A DNA stretch of 64,000 bases from Cristatella mucedo. Lineage: Eukaryota > Bryozoa > Phylactolaemata > Cristatellidae. The position numbers and the translations under genes were made by a program. Location: positions 1,895,001-1,959,000 of the forward strand of contig WPIO01000048.1 of assembly GCA_009760855.2 (NCBI GenBank). The letters are read 5' to 3'. The notes beneath the pieces are model-generated. The model made no database searches, was not told the DNA's origin, and saw nothing but the letters and a program-made list of their open reading frames with translations. Of this stretch, positions 23,001 through 33,400 are shown in pieces. Position 1 is the stretch's first letter. Every line of letters begins with the position of its first letter.

Positions 23001-24737
23001 CTAAGGACACCCCCAAGGTGAGAAAGACCAAACCGAAGGAGCCCAAGGAAGCAAAGACTCCCAAGGAGCCCAAAGCTAAGGCAACCAAGAAGGGCAAGCC
23101 TGCCGACCGGAAAGAGGCCAAGGTCGCCAAGAAGCGAGCCAAGAGCGGTAAAGGTACGCACGTCTATTCGGTCACGTGCCTGTGGGTCTCTTTTTAAAGG
23201 CACCGATGGCTTACGGTAGCCGCCGACCGTCGTGCAGGCTCGGCGGTGGTTGCTGTATTGGGCGAATTGAAGTGGCTCGCATTTGACTGTGCCTAGGTGA
23301 CGGCGGAAATTCAGACGACGAGCCTCTTCTTAAGAAGGTCAAGAAAGAACCATCGGTAAGTGTACTTGTAGCAGCTGGGCAGCTATGCAATGAGGGTGAC
23401 CGCGCGTTCAGGCAACTAGCCAATTAGGATGGACCAAGCAAGTGCCTGCCTTCATTGCTGTCCGACAAGCCATGCATTTTAGTAGGCAGTTTCGTGAACG
23501 CTTGCTGCGGCGCTGTTACCGGTATCAGCTCCAATAGGATCGTTCATCGTTCACTTGTCTTGCAGTAGCAGTAAATTGCAGCAGAGCAAACTAGCTTTAG
23601 CCAACGTGGCATCGTTGTCTATGTTGCAGACAGAGTAGGAAACTATCAGAGGCCGTATCGTATCGATGCCGTTATTTTTTTTATCCGGAAACTATAGCGT
23701 TTTGAACCCGTTCTAGATGCCGTGCAGCTATATGCCACTTTGGCCTCCTTTGGTTTATGTAGTAGGCAGCTCGATGAAATAAAGCCAGTTTTTCGAGAAA
23801 ACCGAGACCTCGAAAGTCGCTTGGGTGCCTATGAAGAGGCTGTACTCGCACTCATGCAGGGTTAGGTCATGACAAGCGACCTAGCAGCTTGCTATTGCAG
23901 AAGTACCAATGAAATAGAGATATGAGAACAGATCGTGGTGAGTCGCTGTATCGTGCTTGATTGCTGCTAGAATTGTGATAGCCGTTGGTGCCCATCAGCG
24001 ATTAAGAGCAGGCTTTAACAAACAAGGTTTGAGATTCAGAGTTGCAAACAGCTACTAAGCATTGTGCACTAGTGCAAGATACTCTTTAGCCCGAGAGTAT
24101 CAGCACGTGCCTGCTGAGTGTAGTAGGTTTTTGACTGATTTTTCAATCCAAACACACAGCCTTTGTTACCTCACGTGACACACTGTTGAGTTCAGAGGGC
24201 AAAGGAATGCGTGTTCAACTGTTTGTCTCCAGAAGTCGGTAAAATACGACCTGGTCTCTGGCTCTCTCCGTCTGCTTAACTCACCCTTCCCCTCCCAGCA
24301 GGTGACCACGGCTAACTAAAAAGAAGAACCACCGAAATGACTGCTTCAAATCGAAGATAGGTGTGCATACAAATAAATCAGTGGTAGTTTTCGTGAATGG
24401 CTCCGAGAAAGGCTTTTAATCGTGGGTTCTATGCATGCTGAGTGCAGAACAATATATTGCCATTATTAAGAATGTTGATTCTGTCAGCACATAGTATGCA
24501 TGGTTTACAGCATATGTAGTGTCCAGAAAGAAATTGTGTTCGTTCTGCTTGTATTTGGCGACAGAATCGTGGTCCAAAAAATACCCGTGTAATTACAAAC
24601 GTTTGTTTTAACAACCCAGTAAGTCAAAGACTGCCAGGTTCTAGGCTGCTCAAGGCAGAGTCTGCATTTGCACCCAAGTGAACATGTAGATTTTTATGCG
24701 GTCTGTGAAGTGTGCCTATCGTGCCATGAAATAGAGA

Positions 24738-24776
<39 letters not shown>

Positions 24777-26633
24777 GCTTGATAAAGCACCCTCAGAGAA
24801 CTCAATCTTTCTAGGCGCTTTTACATTTGCTGCAAAAGAAACACGATCGAATGGTGAGTGGTATCATGCTCAATGACAACAAGCATAACATAGAGTTGAC
24901 ATGCACAGGGTCAGCATGCAAGTGTGGTTAGTGTCGGACTGCCGTTTGATCAATAAATAGACTTACCATTAGGGATAATGTATTGAGAATCTACTGCTGC
25001 CGGGGCCGCCATAACTAAGGAGTCATTACCACGGCACCTCATGAATCCTATGACAGCTGATCCGGTTCCTGTAGCAGCCATAACGCACGAGGCGACGGCC
25101 GCAAGTGGTTCGTTGTTCGAGTGGGGGTGGTTGGTGGTCAGTGTGGTGACTTGGGTTGAACTAGTGCGTCGTTTACTGGATGTCAAGTCTGAAAATGTTG
25201 ATTCATTTCTATTCAAGGAAATTGAGGCGATTTCAAGTTCTTATTTATGTCATTGATAATTTGTGCATTGATTGAATTGTTGTGAATGTTTTGTTTTGTG
25301 ATTAAATTGTTTGTGCGATGATAGCGTTTCCTAGTGCTGTCTCTTGGTTATAGCTAGGGGTTCTCAAGTTTACCTGCAAATGGCAGTCCAATACCTGCTG
25401 TTACTTGGTCATATCTCCTGAAATAATGATCCGATCGCCTTAAAACTTTGGAATATATCTATATCAGTCTTTCTCGCGTGCATATTGGACCTCGGTAGAT
25501 GACTTATTTTGATTAAACCAGGCTGTGTTTGTCATGCTAAGCCGTTCACATCCTTTCACTCACATGTCGTAAAAATGTCTCAGGTAGTGACCCAAATATC
25601 GTGAAATTCGAAATACACGCTCGTAAGTGTTTCCAAGTTGTATGGCGATAAAAGTGGTAACAAATTTTGTTTTTTGTCACCTACATGCTTTGACAGCATA
25701 AGTTAGCCTCTCTGAGTGTTGTCCCAGCAGTGGTACTTTGTACCTCATCAATTCCACAGATTGGTTGATACTTGGCCGATAGGCGTGAAATTAGGAATAT
25801 AGGTGGGGTTCAGCTGTCTCTTGTGTTCACCCCCTGAGCATCTAGGCATGATGAGTGTGTGTATGCATGTCGTGGGCCTGTCACAAAATGTCCTTGGGCT
25901 GTGGTCTTGATGACAGTCAACAATTTGATTTATATTTTCTTTGTGGTGTGGTTAACACAGAGTTGAGTTCGAGTGTCTTGCATCTTTTGAGGGGTTTGCC
26001 ATATTTCTACAGTGACTGGTATTGAATCAGGCGATTTGATTGTAATTAGGATATGGCTGAGCAGCGGTGCCCTGCGTGACCTTGACAAAACATTACAGAA
26101 GGTCAACATGGCAGCTATGTCATCAAACGATAGTTTATGCTACCAGTGTTCTGTGTGACAATTTTCATGCCACTTGTTTTATTGGTCTTAGTGCGATATT
26201 AATAACTGCTTGGGGGATTACTCCCACTACTTGCAGACATTTGGAGGGGATAACTCCCACTACTGGCAGGCATACACCCAAATAAAGTTTAAATTTAAAA
26301 AAGTTGATTTAGTCGGTAAAGATGGTGGTTTATGCAGCTCGTGCTCATAGCAATATCATATCCGCTCGCACTCCCTGTCTTGCTCTCTAGGAGGACGAAC
26401 TTCGAAAGCTAATCAAAAAGATCTTAGACTCGGCGAACCTAGAAGAAGTCACAATGAAAACGGTCATCAAAAAAGTAAGAACCTCTGGGCTCGCGCAGCA
26501 TGCCAATCCGAAATGTGTCTATAAAGTTCCCCATATTTTATTGCAGGTATTTTCCGAATACCCTGACGTGGAACTTTCGCCCAAAAAAGAATTCATAAAA
26601 GACACTGTAAAACAGGTAACGCTCAAGCCATAG
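9655..26633 (+). CDS. DEK: DEK chromatin protein gene, 11 coding exons (whole gene span)
   Basis: DEK is a nuclear chromatin-architecture protein that binds DNA and histones and associates with mRNA-processing complexes. Joining the 11 exons listed separately gives 1461 nt, 486 codons plus TAG, with every junction in phase. Human DEK is about 375 residues; the extra length lies in low-complexity parts. Order of parts: Ala/Glu-rich leader with an acidic run (residues 15-104), the N-terminal DEK/SAP-like DNA-binding region (about 105-265, with KRERKKVERL, RPG and a PKSSGK-type end), a Ser/Asp/Gly-rich acidic linker (266-348), a Lys/Pro-rich basic linker (349-410), and the C-terminal DEK domain (431-486, SANLEEVTMK motif). 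The start ATG follows a CCAAT/YY1-type promoter. It converges on GTF3C3. Uncertain points are weak donor GTCGGT after exon 7 and whether translation ends in exon 11. Confidence 0.93.
9822..9965 (+). repeat. 144-bp duplication in DEK intron 1, copy 1
   Basis: Starts CGTGTCAGTGTGTAGCC and ends GTGCCTGGGGA; about 98% identical to 10497-10640. Confidence 0.95.
10497..10640 (+). repeat. 144-bp duplication in DEK intron 1, copy 2
   Basis: Same unit 675 bp downstream, three mismatches seen. Both copies are single-copy-looking otherwise within this window. Confidence 0.95.
10641..13695. other. DEK intron 1, middle part
   Basis: About 3 kb without recognised genes or repeats. Small frames on both strands look like chance. 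Confidence 0.5.
13700..13870 (+). mobile_element. LINE 3' fragment in DEK intron 1
   Basis: CTGAAGTCGGTTGGCTACCG and surrounding bases match the 3' end of the 20-22.9 kb LINE and the fragment at 3555-3600. Confidence 0.65.
13888..14080 (+). repeat. SINE family B remnants with LINE tail
   Basis: GTTTGGCTCAAGGGTTAAAG joined to a tail copy (TGCCTAGAAAAGGGATTGTG..TTATTATT, 13925-13995), then a second partial head (CCAAGGCCACGGGCTCAACC..GGCATATG). Confidence 0.6.
14359..14629 (+). CDS. DEK: DEK coding exon 2, Ala/Glu-rich acidic leader
   Basis: Acceptor ctgcttag, donor GTACGT. Encodes residues 15-104: an alanine-rich stretch, a serine-rich patch, then DDESDEEEEEEPR just before the folded DEK region, matching the acidic box that precedes the SAP-like region in known DEK proteins. 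Ends in phase 1. Confidence 0.88.
14742..14906 (+). CDS. DEK: DEK coding exon 3, start of DEK/SAP-like region
   Basis: Preceded by a 112-bp intron. Begins LGLLEKPIEIESGKRERKKV and continues ERLSEQ..GSGQKLGDCPE, the most recognisable DEK block. Donor GTGAGT, phase 1. Confidence 0.93.
14907..16074 (+). other. DEK intron 3
   Basis: Contains a CT-rich tract (15320-15355), two G runs (15150, 15652) and no recognised gene or repeat. Confidence 0.6.
16075..16151 (+). CDS. DEK: DEK coding exon 4
   Basis: Encodes IEHEIQKQGADDLKTLHRVL then FGRPGA, the DEK segment equivalent to the human part around LHKLLYNRPG. Acceptor ttctag, donor GTAAGA, ends in phase 0. Confidence 0.9.
16607..16701 (+). CDS. DEK: DEK coding exon 5
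   Basis: Encodes ASEVKRNIRRFCGYTFEKDS and DEYTKKLDFLLR, matching the FPFEKGS..YKKKEEML part of DEK. Donor GTGTGC. A perfect 17-bp hairpin begins 14 nt past the donor. Ends in phase 2. Confidence 0.9.
16716..16752 (+). repeat. Perfect 17-bp hairpin just after the exon 5 donor
   Basis: Arms GCGTCGGACCTGGCGCT and its exact reverse complement separated by CGC. Begins 14 nt inside DEK intron 5, so it would fold next to the 5' splice site. Confidence 0.95.
16934..17025 (+). repeat. (TG)n microsatellite
   Basis: About 45 uninterrupted TG units in DEK intron 5. Confidence 0.98.
17140..17285 (+). CDS. DEK: DEK coding exon 6, SAP-like helix segment
   Basis: Encodes STTTLSLKALCGILAQERSG, TKEQMAERVVDFLLSPKSSG, KLPKKSKR: the helix-turn-helix SAP-like part with the LMHPKPSGK-type C-terminal end. 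A canonical ttttacag acceptor; donor GTGCTT, phase 1. Confidence 0.92.
17286..19844 (+). other. DEK intron 6
   Basis: Holds a LINE scrap at 18890-19050 (TTCAAGCATTTGTGACATCC matches 32222) and a partial SINE A body at 19500-19590 (GGCGATTGCCATTAAGGCTC). The rest is unrecognised. Confidence 0.55.
19845..20092 (+). CDS. DEK: DEK coding exon 7, acidic linker
   Basis: Encodes residues about 266-348: GRGKGQRKARASGSSGGSSS followed by a basic patch (KEGRKRKSK) and a long D/E/G/S-rich run. Acceptor is the ctag at 19841-19844; only this AG keeps phase with exon 6. Donor GTCGGT is weak but phase 0 fits exon 8. Low complexity, so homology alone is not proof. Confidence 0.75.
20186..22860 (-). mobile_element. 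Nearly full-length, broken CR1/L2-like LINE in DEK intron 7
   Basis: Non-LTR retrotransposon antisense to DEK. Read on the - strand from 22.86 kb: endonuclease start (TPPGFSFYQFVR, GGVVAIVVRESFG), endonuclease motif LLIAGDSNIHVDN near 22.55 kb, reverse transcriptase with FKSYLSDRVQSV, GISQGSVLGPMLLSIYT and the catalytic YADDT (about 21.16 kb), then thumb (LGVVFDCCINF, SRLDSCNSLLAGL) and C-terminal LTHKAHHGLAPLYLAELL. Stops and frameshifts split it into at least five frames, so it cannot be active. Confidence 0.9.
22967..23153 (+). CDS. DEK: DEK coding exon 8, Lys/Pro-rich linker
   Basis: Encodes residues 349-410, full of repeated KEPKEAK / KTPKEPK motifs, ending KKRAKSGK. Histone H1-tail-like composition typical of the basic linkers of DEK. 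Acceptor ttgcag, donor GTACGC, phase 1. It directly follows the LINE that fills intron 7. Confidence 0.82.
23297..23355 (+). CDS. DEK: DEK coding exon 9
   Basis: Short exon after a 143-bp intron. Encodes GDGGNSDDEPLLKKVKKEPS, the Ser/Asp plus basic segment that leads into the C-terminal DEK domain. Acceptor gcctag, donor GTAAGT, phase 0. Confidence 0.82.
23356..26390 (+). other. DEK intron 9
   Basis: About 3 kb. Apart from the LINE tail at 24739 and a short direct repeat at 26213-26270 (ACTCCCACTACT twice), nothing is recognised. Confidence 0.55.
24739..24945 (-). mobile_element. LINE 3' end with TTA tail
   Basis: TAA repeats, then GATAAAGCACCCTCAGAGAA, then GACATGCACAGGGTCAGCAT, which also follows the tail in the LINE copies at 57.8 and 51.4 kb. 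Confidence 0.8.
26391..26474 (+). CDS. DEK: DEK coding exon 10, C-terminal DEK domain
   Basis: Encodes EDELRKLIKKILDSANLEEV then TMKTVIKK. The ANLEEVTMK block is the signature of the C-terminal DEK domain, a winged-helix-like DNA-binding module. Acceptor ctctag, donor GTAAGA, phase 0. Confidence 0.95.
26547..26633 (+). CDS. DEK: DEK coding exon 11 with stop
   Basis: After a 72-bp intron this encodes VFSEYPDVELSPKKEFIKDT then VKQVTLKP and TAG. Human DEK ends a few residues after the equivalent KDFIKTTVK, so stopping here fits. CAG|GTAACG five codons before the stop is a possible donor, so a further exon cannot be excluded. No + strand AATAAA was seen in the next 400 bp. Confidence 0.85.
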   Translation, partial: VFSEYPDVELSPKKEFIKDTVKQVTLKP

Positions 26634-26792
26634 CTGAACCGTAGCCGAATTGTTGCCATCATTTGCAATTCGGCTGTGCCAGCCAAAGTTCGCATTATCG
26701 TTGTAGATTCTTGGATCATGACAGCTAGGCCCGTATTGCTTGGCAGCGTGACCTTGAATCCTCTTCGACTCTACATATATATATTTCATCTG

Positions 26793-26798
26793 TTTATT
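26793..26798 (-). promoter_or_regulatory. Distal poly(A) signal AATAAA for GTF3C3
   Basis: A second - strand AATAAA about 250 nt after the stop. Its use would bring the GTF3C3 transcript end to within roughly 150 bp of the DEK stop codon. Confidence 0.45.
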
Positions 26799-26956
26799 TG
26801 CTGCTGGTGAACAGCTCGCCTGTATATTGATTTCCTTTTGAGCAGGATGCGGCTTGCTTGAATCTGGCAGGTTAATTCGCATCCACCAGCAGCATGCTGC
26901 TTGTATAAAACCTTTTTGTAATATATTTCACTTTTGCCCATTCCTATTGATAGAGC

Positions 26957-26962
26957 TTTATT
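26957..26962 (-). promoter_or_regulatory. Proximal poly(A) signal AATAAA for GTF3C3
   Basis: On the - strand AATAAA lies about 85 nt after the GTF3C3 stop. It would give a very short 3' UTR that does not reach DEK. Confidence 0.55.
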
Positions 26963-27046
26963 CATGCCTGAGCGCATCGCATTGCAAGCGCGGCAACAGT
27001 TCCAACTATCGATACAGATCCATCCACAGGACGGCATAACTTATCG

Positions 27047-27456
27047 TCAGATGACGCAGTAGCGTTGATATAGCTCCTGAGCGAGAGCATCCGACCCGTT
27101 GCTGCGATAAATCAACGCAAGGTTGAATGCAGTCTCTTTGCTTAGGTCAAACATGTGCAGATCGCCGTCGTCCGACCCGGTGACGGCTGGCGCTCCAATC
27201 GCTAGCGCTCTCTCGTAATAGTGGACGGCCGCGTGGTACAAGCTCAGCTGGTGCATAGCCCTGCCCAAATTGTAGTAGGCCTCCTGGCTGTGGCCGCGCA
27301 GCTCGGCGTAGCGCTGCAGAAACGCGCAGGCCTGCACCACGGATGTTGTCCGGTTGGTGGCAAACAGTTGTGATGCCATGTGGACGAAATTGACGCCGAC
27401 GAGTAGATTTAGAAGTGGACTGTCGGATAGTTTACCGTATGCCTGCATGTAGTGCC
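27047..27456 (-). CDS. GTF3C3: GTF3C3 terminal coding exon 19
   Basis: Begins HYMQAYGKLSDSPLLNLLVG, continues VNFVHMASQ, AYYNLGRAMHQLSLYHAAVH and ends QELYQRYCVI then TGA. Matches human QYVQAFRTHPDEPLYSFCIG..FIHMASQ..FYNLGRGLHQL to the very end (human CSI, here CVI). Acceptor is ctgcag before GGCACTAC; a second AG 14 nt later also exists. Confidence 0.95.
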
Positions 27457-30400
27457 CTGCAGCGCCCCCGGAAGGGGTGTGGTGATCGTCAGCTGACGCT
27501 CGACTAATGGCGACTGAGCTGGCGCCAGAGAAAGCAGTGCTTTGCGAGCAGCACGTGCGACACGTTAGCCAAACATTTCACCTACCCAGCGCCGTTCTGT
27601 AGGAGCCAGACATGGTGGCACAGTTGCCGGTAGCAACTTGAAGACAAAAACTCTCCGGGTGCTGCAATTACAGGCATGCAAACCGTCAGTAGGTTCGGCT
27701 GGGTGCTGTTGAGTGGTTGGGTGGCAATGTTACTGCCGAATGACAACAGCACGAAAGTTGTGCCAACGTGCATGCAACTTGTAGCGATGACATCAGCGGC
27801 GAGCGCATGTAACCGACGGAGCATGTGCGACAAATTTCGACGGCCGCTGTAGACGGTGTCGCACAGCCTTCGGTGCCGTGGTAGGCTGCTAAGCAACGCT
27901 TGTGCAGAAAGCTAAAAAAGCACAAGTGGTTAGTTCTGCACGACGAGATGGCGGTTCTGCCGGAGAGAGCTAGCGCTCTCCCGTGTGCCGTACTCTCGGC
28001 TCGTCAGAGACAAACTGCATGAACCGGTAGGGGGGGGGGGTAATATCCAGACAGCTTTACGAGCAAGAGGGCATTTAGCAAAGTCGCAGGTGCACAAATG
28101 GTAATTGCTAGTCCTCATTGCTGTCGCTTACATTCCTGCGTAGTGGGGCCATACATGCATTTCAAGCAAAAGAGCTCGTGAAGGAAGTGAGGATCCACGG
28201 GGTAGGGAGAGCACTAGGGTGCAATGTAAAGCGCCTAGAGAGATTAAGTTCTCTGAGGGTGCTTTATCAAGTGTATTATTATTATTATAGGGTATCGCCG
28301 AGCTGGTTTGGTCAAGCGGTTAAGGTGCTCGCCCCGACCAAGGTCTGACGGAGGTCGTGGGCTCGAGCCCCAAGGCATATGTGAAGCGCCTGAATTGAGA
28401 TTTTCTTGGGGCGCTGTATAAATGAATTATGTTTATCCCTTCGCAAAGTGTTCAGCACCACTCGCGTAGCGAAGCAGCGGACAGGGTACCAGTGATGAGC
28501 AGTTGGAGCACTGTTGGCCACTGATATTCCTTCTGCATGCACAGGCAGTACCCGGCTACCGCCAACAAATAGAAGTCACAAAGCCATACACATCGTCTGC
28601 TAGCACGAGAGGCACGTGCCACTGTGGTTCGGCCATGCGCTTGGCATGTGGCAAAGTGAGCCACCAGCACGATGTGTCCGGGCAGGTTTGACCCAGTGGT
28701 TAAGGTGCTCGTCCCGGGGATCAAGGTCAGGTCGAGGTCTAGAGCCCCGTGACACACGTAAAGAACCCGAATAGATTAGGTTCTCTTAGTGTGCTATACG
28801 AATGAATTATATATTTTTTAATGATCTGCAGTGGCCGACTCCTGCTACTGGCACGCACGCACAAGCTAGCCCGAACGTTGCACTGCCACACGCAAGTACA
28901 AAGACCTGAGCTGTGCGGCCAGGGAGCAACATTCCAAACGACGTTTTCCACCCACCAATTGGTAGTTGCACAGCACGTGGGTGCCTGAGAGTGGGGGGGG
29001 GCACGGTGAATGCACCCCCGTGTGGTGTGAAGGCGAGCCGGCGCTGCATGCCCTAGGCACACCGCCGGATCAAGGCCGCCGAAGGAAGCCCTAGCTCAGC
29101 CGGTCCAGCCATGTCGCCTAGTCGACATACCCTCTGCAGCTGTCTCTCGATGAATTTCATGTGGTTGGCATCGTTTCGAGCAAACTCAACACCGACGGAC
29201 AGCACGTTCTGCACTTGGCAGTTGTCGAAGTCCTGCACGAGAGACGGCAGACAAGGTCAGGCGCAAGTGCTCGCAAGCAAGCGTCGGCATGACGCGGCTA
29301 CCGATGCCAGGCCTGTGTGGCTCCAAGAAGGAGGCGGCAACATTTTACCTTCTTCACCATGTCTCGAACGAGATAGAACACGGTTCGGCCGTTTCGCATG
29401 AGAATCTGGCTCACGAGACACATGAAGCATGCCTCCTGCACAAGAACAAAGGCAGCTGTCAAAATGGCCGGCCAAATGCCACAGATTCTAAACAGACAGC
29501 TCGGCCGGTACGGGTCAGTGCTGCTCGACGGGTAAAGTACCTTGCACTTCTCTTCGTCGGAAGCAAACTTGGCGCTCGAGAGGGCGTAGAGGGAAAACTC
29601 CATTAGCTTGGCATAGTCCTTCTGGGCATCCAGCGTGCGGCAGGCCTCAAAGAAATAAGTAGAAGAGTAGATCAGCAGCGGAGCAGGCGCGTCAACTCGA
29701 AACTGACATCGGCGGCATGGCGGTGCTGTGGCAACCCTGACTAATGCAGGTTACATTCTCTTGCGAGACAGGGCAAGGCACCGCGAGGGTGAGCTCTGCA
29801 AAGCGCAGCAGCCCAGAGCAACTATTCCAGTGCTGCTTGCTCTGCTAAGCCTCCACCACGGTAGACAATCAGTGAGGCAGTTGCGATCCACGGTGCGTAC
29901 AGCGAGGCGAGGCTGTTGCATCACGTGCTCGATTGGGAGAGGTTAAACCGAACACTGGTCGGAACGCTCCGGCGAGCTATTGGCCCGCCGGAAGCATCAG
30001 AGTCCTCGATGGCTGACCGAGCAAGACTCCCGAGATCCAAGCAATGACCGGCTTCCAGTGAGCTATTTACTGAGCCGATTGCCTTATACGGTGTCACGAC
30101 TTGGGCTTACCGTTGCATGAATCATGACGGTGGTACTGCTAGGAATTGTGGCGCTACCCGTTACCTATGTACATCGCATTGAGCAGCTGCAGTGAACTTT
30201 ATAATGGGGTCATTATAAAAAATATCACAACAAATCACTATGTTTAGGCAGCAGATTTGCCATTTCTAAATGTTTTACCATGGCTCGGTGTTTTTAAGCA
30301 ACTATAGTGTTACTTTACATCGCAGTTCTGCATGATGAGTACTCAGCTACAACTTGCACCAGTGAGCGCTATGTGCGCCAAATTTTCTCATACAACTGCT

Positions 30401-33400
30401 CTCTGTCATCACAAATTACTACCAAATCCTGCTTATCTGACCACATGCAGATCTCATTCAGTCTACAATGTGCGCCCTCGTCCTCCTCCTCCTATAAAAT
30501 CACCTGTAAATCGCGAAACCTCAAGACCCTTGACATCGATGCTGTCCATGCGAGAATATCTGCCTCGTCTTCACTGCTCAATCCCCCTTCCGATCTGTTA
30601 TCATTGGTAGATAGCTACAACACGACACTAGCTGACATGCTCGACGAGTTTGCACCTCTGACAAAGCGTACTGTGCACCCTCGCACAGACAGCTTGTGGT
30701 TTACCGGAGACATTGAATTAGCTAGGTCTACTAAGCCCAAACTTGAGAAAGCATATAACAGATCAGGATTGACTGTCCATCGTTAGGCATAGGAAGAATA
30801 CTGTAGATCATCCTAGTCGATCCTAGCAAATGCCAAATCTAGCTTCTACAAAATATTGTTGAATCACAGATGCGCAATCCAAACATGCATATGTCGACGA
30901 TCGACCATCTCCTCGGCTGCTCCCAGGCTAGCTCCTTACCAAGTGATCCTTGCATTGATCTAGCCGATCGCTTCTCTAGCTTCCTTGTCAGCGAAATAGA
31001 GACCAGATCAGAAAGTCTATTTCTAAAGTTACAGCATTCCCTCTAGACTCATGTCCCTCAATTACATTAACACATTACTCCTGTCAATCATTTCCGTTCA
31101 CTATCTCGATGTCTACATGTCTACATTCAAGGGGGGCCACGGGTGACCTTATCCTGAAATTCATCTCCCAGTCAAAGAAGACTACTAGTCCTCTAGACCC
31201 TATTCCCACTCTCGTACTTCTACAATGCTTAGATCTGCTGCTGCCGTCCAAAAACTAACATTGTAAATATGTCCTTCGCCTCGGGCCATGTCCCAGCACC
31301 TGTCAAAAAGGCTGTTTTTAGGCCAATAATTAAGAAAGTGACACTAGAACAAGAGGACTTGAGCAGCTTCCACCCAGTCTCCCTTCTCCCATTCCTACCA
31401 AAGACGCTGGAACGAATTGCAGCAGACCTATTGAACTCTTATATTGAGACCTCAAACCTAGTAGTAAATTCCAGTTTGAATTTAGAGCTAATTGCTCCAC
31501 GGAGTCAGCATTGCTTAGGGTATATAACGACCTTCTCAGGAATGCAGAACTTGGGTAAAGTCTCTCTGCTTGTCCTGCTTGATCTTTCGAAATCATTCGA
31601 TACTTATTGCTCACAAAGTCCTTCTTGAGTGCCTCTAATCTCGCCTGGGCATTGCTGGCACTGGACTGCAATGGTTCAGGTCATATCTCAGTGGGAGACT
31701 CGAGAGTATTGATGTGAAAAAACAAAGATCATCCGAGGAACTACGTAAGTACGGGGTACCTCAGGGCTCTGCGCTCGGTCCGCTTCTTTTCGCAGTTTAT
31801 ACTCTCCCTCTCGCCGATGGGATTGTCAGGCACAATCTAGGCTTGCACTTCTATGCAGATGACACTCAATTATACATTTGCTTTGATCCCTCTCAGCCCT
31901 CAAACACGTTGAAATCTCTACACACCTTTGGTGCATGTATTAATGACATCCACTCACATGAATGGCAGCCAACTTTCTTAAATTAGATGACGACAAAAAC
32001 AAACATACTAGTTATAGGTAAACCAAGTGTGATTCAGAAATTGAAAAACCTAGCGCTCAAAATCTCCTGTTGAATCTGCACGTAATCTAAGGTGCCCTGT
32101 TCCAAAGTGACCTTTCATCAGACGATCACATCAGTTCCACAGTAAATTCTGCCCACTTTCAGCTACATAACATTACTCAAATTCGGGCTTGCTTAGACAG
32201 GGATACTACATATAAACTGGTCCAAGCATTTGTGACATCCCGTCTCGACTTCTATAACTCATTGCTTGCTGGTCTCTCGGGGTGTGCAATCAGGCAATTA
32301 TAGTTGGTGCAAAACTCAGCAGCTAGGCTTGTCTGTCATTAGCATTGAAGTTGCCACATCACATCACTTCTCACCGACCTGCACTAGATCCCAATCAAGC
32401 AGCATATCGACTTCAAGGTTCTGTCACTTCTTTTAGGTCCCTTCATTCTCTGGCTCAAACCTACCTATCAGAACTATTCCCCACCAGGTGAAGAATCATA
32501 CGACCCGATGTTCTAACTCGAATCGTTTAGCCATACCTTGTAGGAACCTAAAAACCGTTGGAGACCTTGCCTTTAGTTCCTATGCTCCCAAAGCCTGGAA
32601 CCCACTACCGACATATGCCACAACTCCCCCTGAAATTACTACATTTAAAAAAAGCTTAAAATGCATCTATTTATTACAGCATTTGGTAGGTCTCTGTGAT
32701 TCGTCCTTCGTGTGCATGTAACTGCTTACACATGCCTGCTGCTTGCGGATGTTACCACCAGTCATTTGGTAATGCTTCGTAGCAACATCTGTAAAGTGCC
32801 TAGAAAGAGATTCAGTTCTCGGAGGGTGCAATACAAGTCTATTATTATTATTATTATTACTATTATTATTAAACTTATGTCCCGGTGCTACCACTTCCGA
32901 ATTAGCCATGCGCAACTGAGAAATATCAGGCTTCTAAATACTGCATCTACGTATCTAGGGGTTGCTGATAGTCTTGCATTAACGAGGCTATCAGCAACCG
33001 AGAGATTAGACGAAAGCTCCAGATTAGTGACTTACCCGTGCACTATTAATCCGATGAGATACTCGAGACCTGTTCGGTAGGAGGATCTGCTCGGCCTCGC
33101 ATGACAGACGCAGGAGGGTGACCGGCTGATCAAGATGGTAGCCCTCGAGGAGAGGACTGCTTCTCGTCGAGACCTTGCACGGTCATTTTAAGAAGCCGTG
33201 GGAACAGACATTAGCGACGAAACGTTATGAAGAATGCTGGCAAATAGTGGCGTCTTCCGACGTGTGGCAAAACGCCAGCCTGCGCTATCAGCCCGAATAA
33301 AGCAAAGCAGACCGTTTGTAATGGCCCTATGGCCACACCTACTAGACAGCGGAAAAGTGGAGTAAAATGTTTGATGGATTGACTAGATCAAGTTCACTCA

